DNA of 64,000 nucleotides from Allolobophora icterica (Eukaryota > Annelida > Clitellata > Crassiclitellata > Lumbricidae): NCBI GenBank assembly GCA_963556255.1, contig OY744608.1:6018182-6082181 (forward strand). Direction: 5' to 3'. The stretch's first letter is position 1. The number at the start of each line of letters is the position of its first letter. The notes under the pieces are model-generated. The model saw nothing but the letters and a program-made list of their open reading frames with translations, was not told the origin of the DNA and made no database searches. Positions 34,829-46,150 of this stretch are shown here, one piece after another. Made by a program: the position numbers and the translations under genes.

Positions 34829-35509
34829 CTTTAAACGCAATCACCCAACACTGACGTCATATTATAATAAGTTGTTAAGATAATATGTAGACTGAGGCTA
34901 ATATTGTGAAAACGAAGAACTTGCAGATTTCAAATCGGGTTGAAAGTCGAATTGGACTTCGAATTGGAAAGCCAAAATCGGGTTGGGTCGGAATTATTCG
35001 GCTACGTTGTCGAATTTAGGCGCACAGTAAATTTCTTTTGAGACGAGGCTACTGGCGAGAAATGACATGTCAGTGAAACTAAAACAACATTAACAATGTT
35101 CCCTAGTGCACAGATTTTGTGCATAGTTCATGCTATTTCACTGGGTAGCTTTGCAAGTTCTTACTTTGTAATACTCTACTGTAACGGCTAAACATCTGTC
35201 AAAGTGGTAGGACGTAAAGAATTAAAAAAGAGACTTGTTGTGGCCATTTTTACTGTAGAAAATCAGCAAGCGAGGGCGGCGGAAAATCAAAAATCTACCA
35301 GCCGACAATTATTTTCACAAATATTGTAAAAATTGTAAACTTACTTTTTCTCTTGCTTAGATGCCATTTTAGTTGCTAAGCGACTTTTCACAGAATGCTT
35401 CTAAAACCACCTTCTTTTATTCTCTTTCTATTCGTTGTGCATTTGCTGCCACTCGCTTCTTCTTTTCTAACACTGTTACTTCTCTCTTCCGCAATTGGCT
35501 ATTACAAGG

Positions 35510-35800
35510 AACTGCAAAAATATTCTGACATATTGGTACGTAGGCCTAAACTAAATTCACTAGTATGAATCACAGTCAGTGGTGCGGCCTGGAGATATAT
35601 GACTTTGCTGATTGTAGTCAGAGCCACGTCCGTAGCTGCTATTATTTCTTCAGGGACTCGTTTAATACAATGAAATATTCTATTGTAGTCATTCTAGCAG
35701 ATATCGACACTGAGGTATTAACTGTTTTGATTCAAAAGATCTCATAAATCGATCAAAGTTTCTGTTGTTCAACGGAAGGGCATACGTCTTCTTTCCTCAC
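35510..35800 (+). repeat. Direct repeat flanking a precursor gene, copy 2
   Basis: Partner of 33440-33740, same strand, about 2.07 kb further on. The copies match over roughly 290 bp with small indels. Confidence 0.65.
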
Positions 35801-37513
35801 CAGTAATTATGCAACACTGCCAGGCCTGTATACAGCCACCTGTGAGATGTAGGCACGTGTACCTTGACATGTTTATACGTGGTTTTTGCCAGTCATGCAA
35901 GGTCAAGCGCTGTTGAAGAGGAGAGATCAAAGTACAAATTGAAACCGGCCAAGTTCAGAGCGAATTATAAGGTAGGAGAATGCTCTCGAACAGGCATTGT
36001 CAGCAATTGACATGACGAGCTTTCTCCTGTGTTATGTTTCCTCATCTTCAAAATCGTCATCTTTTTCGTAAATCACTATCATCATCATTATCATCATAAT
36101 CATCATCATCATCATCCTCGTCATCATCATCACCATCGTCATCATTATCATCATCATTACATCATCATCATCGTCACTATCCACATCGTCATCATCCACA
36201 TCGTCATCGTCTATTTCTTTTTTTATTTTGCTCCTCGTTCTTCTCAGTCTTATTCGCCTTCGTCTTTTTTGCTTCTTCTTCTATCTCTTCATTTTTATTG
36301 ATCCATAGTCAGAATGATTCATCTTAAACACGATGTGACGTTACGCAGCAAACGTGTGTGAAAGGATGCACCAAGAAAGAACAAATGTCCAGCTTAGTTA
36401 GAACAGGTCACCAACACAGATTTTTATCAACGAATATTACGTAGATCTATAATAAATTGCATCTATAATATTATAAACACAAACCAAAGTCAGGTATATC
36501 TATAGAGAGACGGGCCTATTGCTCGGGAAAGGAGGCTCTTGCATGATGCATTGTAACGTAGCGATAGTCAAACTGGCTGACCTGAACCTTGAACGATACT
36601 GGATGACGTCATGCATAGTCTCGTAGCATGGCATTACCTTCAGGCCTAATAGCATGCGTCAAATACATTAAGTTAACATACCGGATGTGCGAAAATAGAA
36701 ACACAAAGTATAATTTAAACAGAAAGATCTATTTAGGGCAATGCTCTAAACAGGACAACATGGGCTACCAGCATATAATGTGTCTTCGGTGTAATTTGTC
36801 CTCCTCTTTCTTTGTAGTCGTCATTATCATCAATATATTCTTCTTTTCTTTCATTGCTCCCTATTAGGAGTGATACATTTCATAAATGGTGTAACAGCTA
36901 ACAGTCTGGACAGGGTAAACCCAGAAGGAACAAATGTCCAGATTAGTTAAAACACTCTACTAACACAGTAGCCTGTGGGCTGGCTTCAAACGCACAAATT
37001 TCACGGAAGATTAATAAATGAGCTAAATTTAAAACAGAAACCAACATAGACATTTGAGACCATCAAAGGCATGGGGATAGCGCATTGGTCTGGCAGTCGT
37101 TCGGAAGCTGCAACTATACCAATCGTCTGATCAGCTGACCTGGAATGCAGAGAGCAAAAAGATCCCTGATTGTCTTAAGAATGATCGAAACTCACACGTG
37201 GCAGTGTCAACGCTTCCAAAGAAAATTGTAGGATGGAAGAATGAAGGTCGTTGCCTTGTTTGCATTCGTGAACCGGTCTGATAACTTTTTAACCTTTTTG
37301 TATCTATGGATATATATGATAGCGTAGAGGTTTGCAATATGTTTCCTCGGATTTCTCTGCTTCGTGTTTTAGTTGTAGTAATAGTGGTCCTGGAAGAACA
37401 ACAACAATTTTCGTAATAATAAAAGTAGTAGCAGTAGTAGTAGTAACAAATATTATTAATATTATTAATATTATGTTAATATTATATATTATTACTAATA
37501 TTAATATTATGCT
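35801..37513. other. Non-coding with (ATC)n array and a short direct repeat
   Basis: (ATC)n at about 36074-36215. AGAACAAATGTCCAGCTTAG (36379) and GGAACAAATGTCCAGATTAG (36928) begin related segments about 550 bp apart. A SINE-like GGGGATAGCGCATTGG lies at 37075. No gene seen. Confidence 0.45.
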
Positions 37514-37740
<227 letters not shown>

Positions 37741-38842
37741 GACGAGGTTTGATTTTCCGGATGTTACTTTAATTAATATTGAAGTCCCTGAGGGATCCTG
37801 TATACCTCGGGGAAAAAAATAATAATAATAGTAATAATAAAAATAATAATAATAATAACAATAATAATAAGCTGCGGGAGGTCACTTTTCTCTTTTAGCG
37901 CTTTTCCATCTCTTTTCCAGCGCTACAACGCCATCACATTTCGTGGCACTTTCACTAATGTTACGGAGGACGAGGCCTGATTTTTCAGACATTCAACAAC
38001 AGCTCCTAGCATAATTTTTTAGACTCCTGAGAAATTACACTACTCCTTGACCGGGCTTCGTTGGCTCGCTCTGTTCCATCATACATACGAGAGTTGTTTT
38101 TGCCAGTTTCAGCTCAGTCAGGTCGCAGGTCGTTTCATTCAACCGTCTCGGAGATCTTTTGGTCCCTCGCTGCCGTACATCAACACGGATGCACCGTACA
38201 CTCTCGTGTGTTGGTCCACCCCTTTGTAAAACAAATCTTCCCGTAGACATTGGAACTGTCCCTTTAAACTCTGATCAAATTATTTTTCTAGCTATATTAA
38301 GACGCACTTTTTCAGATCAACAGCCATTTTCATAGCCCTATTAAGGGGTTCCTACAATGCGCTTATAAAAGTCCAAATACATACGGCACATACATAGCAA
38401 AAACATATCCTACGCTTGAAGGCACAATTTTTGAACCAACTCACGAACTCGGTCGAAAGTCTACTCTATACTTAATAACTTCCTGTAAATTCACATCTAC
38501 AATTTCAAACCAACATCGTGCAGCAAAAGTAAATCCATCTCCGAGTCCAAGAATAACCTCCGCAGAACAGTGTATCCTATTTCCTCATGACCATTTACGA
38601 CTGGTCAGTTTCCCAACTGGCAGGTCGCAAGTGTCACATCCATCGTGTATTTTCCTGCCCGCGTTGTCACATTTCTTCCTCATATGGACGATTCGTGACG
38701 CAGTCGTCATGTATATCGGATTTATCGGTCTTTTCTATCTGAAATTCTAGAAATTACACTTTGCTAAATCTGCTTCTCGGCTCAAATTGCATCTCTACAA
38801 ATGTCCAAAAACCATGTTTCTGCACCTTCTTAGTTTCTTAAA
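37741..38842. other. Non-coding spacer
   Basis: A short (AAT)n patch at 37820-37870; otherwise no recognisable gene or element ends. Confidence 0.45.
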
Positions 38843-39025
38843 AGACGCTATATAAATAAGAACATACATACAATGTCATACATACATACATACATACATA
38901 TATACATACATACATGCATACATACATACATACATACATACATACATACATACATACATACATACATACATACATACATACATACATGCATACATACATG
39001 CATGCATGCATACATACATACATTA
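38843..39025. repeat. Retroposon tail motif followed by (ATAC)n
   Basis: GACGCTATATAAATAAG leads into a (CATA)n array to about 39025. This is the arrangement of a retroposon 3' end with a microsatellite tail. Confidence 0.8.
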
Positions 39026-39039
39026 TACATTCACCTTTT

Positions 39040-39285
39040 TTGTTTGCTGGACCTACTTTTTGGAACTCTATCCCTGTGTCTGTTCGCTCTGCTCAGTCGC
39101 TTCTGTCATTTTCGTTCTCAATTTAAAACTTAGGCCCCTAACTCATTCAAATTGCTCATCAATCATAGGCTGCCTCTCTGTCTTACGGACTTATATTCTG
39201 GATATTGACCTGATTACGGCTTAGGTTTGGCGAGCCATCGGTTGATGCATTGTGCATTATACAATATACATCGGCGCAATAGAAA
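39040..39285 (+). pseudogene. LINE 3' end (family shared with 62.7 kb)
   Basis: Encodes AGPTFWNSIPVSVRSAQSLL, then SFS, the W-N-x-(I/L)-P ... S-F end of a LINE ORF2. The following 3' region (ATATTGACCTGATTACGGCT, then GCGAGCCATCGGTTGATGC) matches the copy at 62725-62940. Truncated at the 5' end. Confidence 0.6.
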
Positions 39286-39314
39286 TTACTATTTACAATT
39301 ACGATGCATAGTTG

Positions 39315-39490
39315 TCAAGAATCCCCTGGACAAAAAGGATGACCAACGAACAAGTATACACACTGGCGAGGACAGAGGGAACTGCGGAACTACGTCCGAA
39401 CCCTCAAGCTACGTTACTTCGGACACATCATGAGGAGGCCGAGAGAAAACATCGAAGGCAGCCTGATGACGAGGGCTGCCAGATACATGG
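39315..39490 (+). pseudogene. LINE ORF2 C-terminal fragment, frameshifted
   Basis: Two frames give WTKRMTNEQVYTLARTE and then RNYVRTLKLRYFGHIMRRPR. This is the W-T-x-R-x-T-N-x-x-V ... R-x-L-x-Y-x-G-H-I-M-R pattern of LINE reverse-transcriptase tails. One frameshift lies between them. Confidence 0.55.
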
Positions 39491-39534
39491 TTAGCCAAAA
39501 AAGGACACAGAAAGCCGGAAAGGAGGACAAACAT

Positions 39535-39924
39535 TAGGACTGTACCGAACATTCGCTTCGGGGCCGAAGAGTGGGCCAAATAGCTATTCGGTATTCGGCC
39601 GAATAGTAGCGGTCGGACCGAATACGAATAGTGGTCACGTGACATGTTTCTGCATATGCGGCTGATATAGCGAGTGGACTGAAGTAACTCTCTCATTAAC
39701 ATAATATGCTGTGATTGCAGCCAGGCGTTGCGTACTGCCTGGACCGCGGTATCGCAGTGTCAGTAGTCTCATTCTTTGTGTACAGTGAGTGAACGTTAAT
39801 GTATTTTTGAATATTGTCGGTAGACAAATTTTGTACACTATTCGTATTCGTATTCGGCCGAATAGTTGGTCGAATTATTCGTGTTCGGTCGAACAGTGAT
39901 AATCACCTAATCGATACAGCCCTA
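39535..39924. mobile_element. Small hAT-like element, 390 bp
   Basis: Termini TAGGACTGTACCGA on the left and TCGATACAGCCCTA on the right (rc TAGGGCTGTATCGA). Flanking 8-mers ACAAACAT and CTAAACAT match 6 of 8. Subterminal TATTCGGCCGAATA palindromes occur near both ends. No coding frame. Confidence 0.65.
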
Positions 39925-40119
39925 CTAAACATGTTGAATAACACAACATGATTGCAAAGGTATATTGGTTATCGGTTGATTGGTAATTTGATTGAATATC
40001 GTAACATGTTTAGGCCTAATTATCATGCTGCAAATCATAGCAGAATTGACTGAAGAAGGCAATTATTCACTTCGTCATTGCTTCATTGATCTTTTAACTT
40101 ATTTAGCTATTCATAGGCA

Positions 40120-40560
40120 AGTGTTTGTGAATGAGGCGAATAAAGGAGTTTGATCAAGTTAACGAGTGAATGAGCGAATACTGATAGAATGGATGACGCT
40201 GAGTGACTGAGTTACAGGGTGATGGATCGAGTCTATGAGTTAACCTGTGAATAAGCTCTTGATTGAATGGGCCAGTGATTGATAGATTTAAGGATTGGTT
40301 GAGTCAGTGATTTAGTGAGTGAATAAGCTACTGATTGAATGGACGAGTGACTGACATATGGATGAGTCAACGAGTGAATAAGCTATTGACTGTATGGACA
40401 AGTGACTGACATATTGAAGGATTGATTGAGTCAATCAGTGATTTAGTGAATAAGCTATTGATTGAATGGACGAGTGACTGACAGATTGAAGGATTGATTT
40501 AGTTATTTAGTGAGTGATGGACCGAGTTATTGAGTGAATTAGTGAATTAATGAGTCAACT
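40120..40560. repeat. Degenerate minisatellite, about 70-bp units
   Basis: The words GAATAAGCTATTGATTGAAT, GGACGAGTGACTGACA and TTGAAGGATTGATTGAGTCA recur three to four times with a GAnT tetranucleotide background. Confidence 0.65.
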
Positions 40561-40770
40561 TATCATTCAGTCACAGACACATTCATTAATTACATAATTT
40601 TTCGCTCATTTCACTACTATGCATGATTTCTGATGTTCTGCCAAAAACATATTTTTCTAAAAGATTTTAGTCTGCTGATTTCAAAAATGATGTCCGTTTT
40701 TCTGTATGACGTAGGCTGAGAATCACCATTATCATATTCAACATGGCTGAATCTGTAAGCGGTTACTTTA

Positions 40771-41225
40771 GGGGTCATCCACATATTACGTACGCACTTA
40801 GGGGGGGGGAGGGGGGTCGGATTTTGGCGATTTTGCGTACGGGTGCGAACGGGGGGGAGGGGGGGTAACAAAATGTGTACGTACCCAAAATAAATTTCTA
40901 ATTATGACGTCCACATTAGCCTATTTATAACTCTGTATTATCCTATAGTCGTCCCATGGCATTTTATTACATTATATAAAAGCCATGTGCAGTTATTCTG
41001 TGCTGTGAACGACACCTATAATTTGTCTATATTGGCCCTTCAATAATCTGGCCTAAAGTGCAGACAGGCTGCCTGGAGACACTTTCTGCAGCTGGTCATC
41101 GGGGGGGGGGGTGCGTCAAATGTACGTACTAAGGGGGGGGTGGTGGAAGAAAGTACGCTTGCGAACAGGGGGGGAGGGGGTCCAATTTTCCCGGATTTTT
41201 GTGTACGTAATATATGGATGGCCCC
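40771..41225. mobile_element. PIF/Harbinger-type MITE, 455 bp, TTA target duplication
   Basis: Ends GGGGTCATCCACATATTACG on the left and CGTAATATATGGATGGCCCC on the right. They are flanked by TTA at 40768-40770 and 41226-41228. The uninterrupted sequence is preserved in the right arm of the inverted duplication (complement of ACTTTAGAAGACG near 42236), which proves the insertion. TIR form and 3-bp TWA-like duplication fit Harbinger. The interior has poly-G runs and no gene. Confidence 0.92.
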
Positions 41226-41309
41226 TTAGAAGACGTTGTGTTAATTCACCTGATTCATTTTGTTACATCTGTGGCAGCTACACTTTGCGGAAACAATTAG
41301 TTATAATTA

Positions 41310-41502
<193 letters not shown>

Positions 41503-41544
41503 CAAATGGCAAAATTTTGTATACAATGAAACTTAGGGACAGAA

Positions 41545-42267
41545 ACGTGTTTTCTTAGATTTTCTTGCATGTTCTTCCTCTGATGAACAATCTCTGTCCA
41601 TCATCCAGCAATAGTTCGCCATCATAGTGACGTCCCATCGCCCTTGATAACGGGTTTCCATGATTTTGATTTTGAGGTCCTGATGAAATCGTCACCCATT
41701 TCTTCGCTAAAGTTGTCCGGAAAGTAGTCTAGGTGAGAGAACAAGAAATGTCCCTTGAGACTCATTCTGCAACCAAGGTTTTTAAATGCAGACAACATAT
41801 TTCTCACAATCTGTTCATAATTTAGTGCCTTGAGGCTTGTTGTTGCCAAGAAACTGGTTTACAACAACCTGGGGTACCGGTCTCAAGACCGATGGCAAAT
41901 TTGGATACCCAATTTCCTTTTTATTCTTGTTATTGTAGCCTTTAGTATTTACCATACAAAAGTAGCAGTCATCAACATGATTTTTAGACTCGCGCCAGAC
42001 CATAGGAATTCCAAAGCTCAGAGATTTCTTTACACCTTTGCTCCAGTTTCTTAGACCTTCCACACATGGCTTGCATACGACGTGAGGCGCCCATGATTTC
42101 TCTTGGTCTCCTAACTTCATGCCAAAATACGCACGATAAGCTTTCTGCACAAACCCGGTTATGTTCTGTCTTTGTTTCCGCAAAGTATAGCTTCCAGAGA
42201 TGTAACAAAATGAATCAGGTGAATTAACACAACGTCTTCTAAAGTAACCGCTTACAGATTCAGCCAT
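41545..42267 (-). pseudogene. Copy of a high-copy invertebrate gene family, frameshifted
   Basis: ATG at 42267. It encodes RRCVNSPDSFCYISGSYTL, then AYFGMKLGDQEKSWAPHVVC, CVEGLRNWSKG and PMVWRESKNHVDDCYFCMV. A later frame gives LKALNYEQIVRNML, CRMSLKGHFLFSHLDYFPDN and, after another shift, METRYQGRWDVTMMANYCW. I recall this as one uncharacterised, widely multiplied family in arthropods, cnidarians and others, with Cys pairs (FCYICG; CKPCVE; CYFC) that suggest zinc binding. At least two frameshifts break this copy. Its first 35 codons are duplicated in inverted orientation in the left arm at 40742-41298. Confidence 0.6.
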
Positions 42268-42409
42268 GTTGAATATGATAATGGTGATTCTCAGGAAAAC
42301 CCTACGTCATACAGAAAAACGGACATCATTTTTGAAATCAGCAGACTAAAATCTTTTAGAAAAATATGTTTTTGGCAGAACATCAGAAATCATGCATAGT
42401 AGTGAATTA

Positions 42410-43431
42410 TTGTAAACATCTGCGCACTGTCATCTGTTTCTAAGATTTTGACATCAGGGACTTTTATAAACCTTTCTTATAAATTTTTTCTGCAGTGCAT
42501 CAAAGAGAAAATAATTTCTCGGTATTGTAAAATTCAATAAACTTATAATTTGATTTGTACGAAATTATGACGTGATGGCCAAATTTCATCAACACATTTG
42601 AAATAAGGATGTCAGAATTGTATAAAATCAGTAACAAAAATTCAGACATCTAATTCTTTCTTTTAAAATGCATAGCAGTGTTTTCTCTCCCAAGTTTCAT
42701 GTTTGCTGACTCATTTTTGAACAGCACCCACACACACACATTTTCATCAGATTTCAAATGCACGTAAATGCATACACATTCAAAGCATTTTAATATTTTA
42801 TTTGAAATCACAGCATGCCGATGAGACGAGATTTGAGTTATCACAAATCGTTTATTTTACACATAACTAACTATAACTGTTTATAAACCAACAACAATCA
42901 TTTTCACTCACAAACAGCATAAACATGGTGCTATATAAGACGTCAGACGGATAAGAACATTTCAGTGCTTAATAAAAGGTTCTCTTGATCTCTTGCAATT
43001 AACTTATAAAAACTGGTGGGATTAAACTTAACGTTAAGTCGTAAGAAGTTTAACGAAAACATTTGGCAAGCCTGAAACATGGTTCAAGGAATTGCACCCT
43101 AAAGAAACACAAAACTGTCGTCAAAAATAATAAGAAACCTCAATAAACTACAAGACTCTCTTTAATCCTTCGTAACAAAAATCTAGCAAATTCCCTTTAC
43201 GACGTCCCAAATGTTTACGTCCACTTACAAAGACGACAAGATATCAATATAAAGCCGAAGTTGACATACAGAAACGCTCCCAAATGCGTATTTTCTTTCC
43301 ATCTAACTCGAGTTTTTTACCCCTCGAGGATTTGGGTCTCCTTCGCAACAAATATGCAAATATGGCGGCGGAAATGACGCGTTCAACGAGATCGCATTCG
43401 TCCGTCGCGTGTCGTCAGCGGACACTAGATC
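42410..43431. other. Non-coding, 3' flank of precursor gene B
   Basis: No other gene seen. On the minus strand, an ATTAAA at about 43162 and an AATAAA at about 42849 could end the gene B transcript. Confidence 0.4.
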
Positions 43432-44140
43432 CTATTCGTCCGTCAAGTACCGTTTACCGATAAACCTGACCGGATTCGACGGTGAATCTGGATTCTTGCG
43501 TTTTTCCTCTTCGGCGAGCAGACTGGCGAATGTACTGAGCGCAGCGTTGGCCGTCTCCTGCCCCATTCCGAGGTACACTGGGTGAATGTTGCTCGTGCTT
43601 CTCAGTCGTGTCTCCCTCTCTTGCCCGGGATCTTCTCGTTTGTCCAGCCTTCGCAAGACACCGGCCATGTCAGTCCCTCTCTCTGCAGCTCTGTCCACCT
43701 CGCGCTGATCATCCCCTGCTAACTGAGCCTTGGCGCTTAGCCATCCAGCGATGTAGCCTTCCGCAAAGGCGTCTTTTGAAGACAGTTCGGAGAAGTTCTC
43801 GATGGATCCGTCGCGATACGTTGGAGAAGCGTACTTCTGTCTGTTGTTGAACATCTTCGAGCGAAGTAGTTTCTGCCTCAGGCTGTCGACACTGACCTCA
43901 TACGGAGCCCATGGAGCTCTCTTTAGCAGCGGTTCATCCGAAAGGTTGGCCAGGTCATCGTAATCGTCAGCATCATCCGTTGATGCCAGCTGCTGAGGCA
44001 GATACTGAGATTCATCCTCCAGCTCGAGGTCTGAGAGCAGTTCGGATATTGATCTGGAATCGACGCCCTGGCATACGGCGATCAGGCAGAAGAGAAGGGC
44101 GAGGAGAACTTCTCGGTTGAACCGTAACCACGAAAAGCAC
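43432..44140 (-). CDS. Secreted precursor protein B, main exon, C-terminal amidation signal
   Basis: Open from an acceptor-like GTTTGAAG (exon 5' base 44140, phase 2; an in-frame TGA lies just upstream) to the stop at 43432-43434; 235 codons. The start codon must lie in an earlier exon. Signal-like EVLLALLFCLIAVCQGVDSR, then SISELLSDLELEDESQYLPQ, an acidic propeptide and LLKR, followed by APWAPYEVSVDSLRQKLL. Further basic sites: RRLDKR, EEEKRK and the final NPVRFIGKR before YLTDE. Gly-Lys-Arg is the standard amidation and cleavage signal, so KRK/GKR could release NPDSPSNPVRFI-amide (inferred). Paralogue of 34387-34828. Neuropeptide or hormone precursor is the best guess; no named family assigned. 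Confidence 0.65.
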
Positions 44141-44537
44141 CTTCAAACGCACACACCACGTCAACAAGTGTAATATAATTGTTACCGTAATTGCAAGTGT
44201 TTATTTATATAGCGCCTCTTTCAGAAAACTCGCCAGATCTGCTCCCGATCTGACAGTATAAGAACGATCGTCAACCGCTTGCGAATAAGAGGCATAGGGA
44301 GCAGGAGAAGCTCATGTCACAGATAGCATGGAAACTCGTTCCATGGTCCCGACCATTGCACTGTTATAGGATGTATAATGACATCTAAAGAAGACGATTT
44401 ATGTAGCACAGGGCAATAGTCAATAAGTCAATTTCAAGGGTGTTTTGGAGTGTATAGGATGCGAAATTGAAATTGTCTATTGCTGAGCCTGCTGGACGGT
44501 TACTTCAGAAGCTGAGGTGTTCAAATGCTTGCCAGGG
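44141..44537. other. Upstream flank of precursor gene B
   Basis: The reverse TTTATATAGCGCC tail motif at 44204-44216 marks an old retroposon end. A first exon for gene B was looked for on the minus strand and not identified. Confidence 0.4.
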
Positions 44538-44810
<273 letters not shown>

Positions 44811-44949
44811 TTAACTGTCTTGTCCCCTACAACGTGTTCTTGTACGACAACGTGTTCTTGTACGGTATATCTGTTAATCATTGTTATGTATTATCCACAG
44901 TGTTTGCACAGTGCCTTCAATAAAAATTACTGTAAGCATCGCCGTTGAA

Positions 44950-45310
44950 GCGTCTATAGAAGAAATGTGCTTCAGGAATAATGGAACCTGTCACTCCATT
45001 CATGACGAGACAGAATTCGAAATGAGATAATCAGCAAGAAATTAGGACAGAGTATACACAAGATAAGAAAAAGAAGACTGACATGGTTTTGGCAAGTAAC
45101 AAGAATGAACGACAAGAGATTACCAGCGAGAGCATCATATCTCCACGTGGAGGGAACACGGAGTCGAGAAAGACAAACAAAGATAGGGATGGAAAACGTC
45201 ATAGAGGATCTTAAGGAGCAAGACATGGACATGAGAACGACCCTGAATACTATCAGAAACAGGAAGAAATGGGGACAGAGTAAAAAGAAACTCTTCGTCA
45301 GCACACACCT
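44950..45310 (+). pseudogene. LINE ORF2 C-terminal fragment
   Basis: The frame with small interruptions gives IRKRRLTWFWQVTRMNDKRL, then PARASYLHVEGTRSRERQTK, MENVIEDLK and NRKKWGQS. It follows the R-R-L-x-W-x-G-H-V-x-R-M ... R-x-R-G-R-x-x-x-x-W ... D-L ... R-x-x-W order of LINE tails. The G-H is mutated (FWQV). Non-functional. Confidence 0.6.
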
Positions 45311-45639
45311 GACGGAAGTGAGAAAAAGAAGAAGAGCATTCCATTCATGGCTTTATCATAAGGCGGTATTTAGGCCTACTGGTTCCAGGTTGACTAAAGT
45401 ATGTAGCCTCATTATTCGAAAGAAAGCACACGTAGAAATTATTTCTACGTATTTTCCTGATTTGATGATCGCGTAATCAACAGATCTCGGTTTTCGTTTT
45501 AATGTAATTTGTCGTTGCTAATTTTTTTTGGCAGATTTAATGCGAGCTTTATATATAAGCTTAGGCATCTCGTTTTATTTGGCCACAGATTACAAACACT
45601 AAATTGGAACTAATGTTATGACAAAAGTGAACGCGCTTG

Positions 45640-46150
45640 AAGCAGGACTAATCAAGACAGAAGACAAGAAGTAAGTAAAAAAATATGAAGCATGAGACAA
45701 GAAGCAAATTGAAAAAAGTAGAGAACAAGAAGCAGAAGGACTGTGCATTAAAGGACAAGAAACAGATGGAAAATAAAACAGAGAAAAAGCAAATGGATAA
45801 AAAACAGGGCAACAAATGCAAGTGGACAATAAAGCATGCAAATGAGAAGAGAAAGGAGGCAAGAGGACAATGACGCAAAAGAAGACAATAAAAGCAATGA
45901 CAATGAAGCGATGGACAAAAAGCAATTGGAAAATAAAAAAAGTACAAAGGAACCAAGGGGACAATAAAACGGAAGACCACGGAAGCAACTGGACAATGAC
46001 GCCAAGGACAAATGGAAAATTACACAATTGAAAAGGATGTCAAAGGAAGCAGGTGGACAGTAAAGCAGAGGACAAGAGGCAAGTGGACAATAAATCAGAG
46101 GACTAAGAATGAAGAGCCAGGAATAAAAGGCAATAATACGCAAAGGTCAG
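45640..46150. repeat. Purine-rich degenerate minisatellite, about 30-bp unit
   Basis: Units near GAGGACAAGAGGCAAGTGGA, then CAATAAAnCA, recur with heavy drift. No gene; Lys/Glu-rich frames arise from the composition. Confidence 0.6.

Noticed and set aside
38838..39030. Met-Tyr-Val-Cys repeat frames (also at 57.2 and 63.0 kb)
   Set aside because: Direct reading of (ATAC)n microsatellites.
45599..46143. Hydrophobic minus-strand frames of 110-142 codons that look like membrane proteins
   Set aside because: They overlap each other in different frames over a degenerate purine-rich minisatellite; hydrophobicity reflects its composition.
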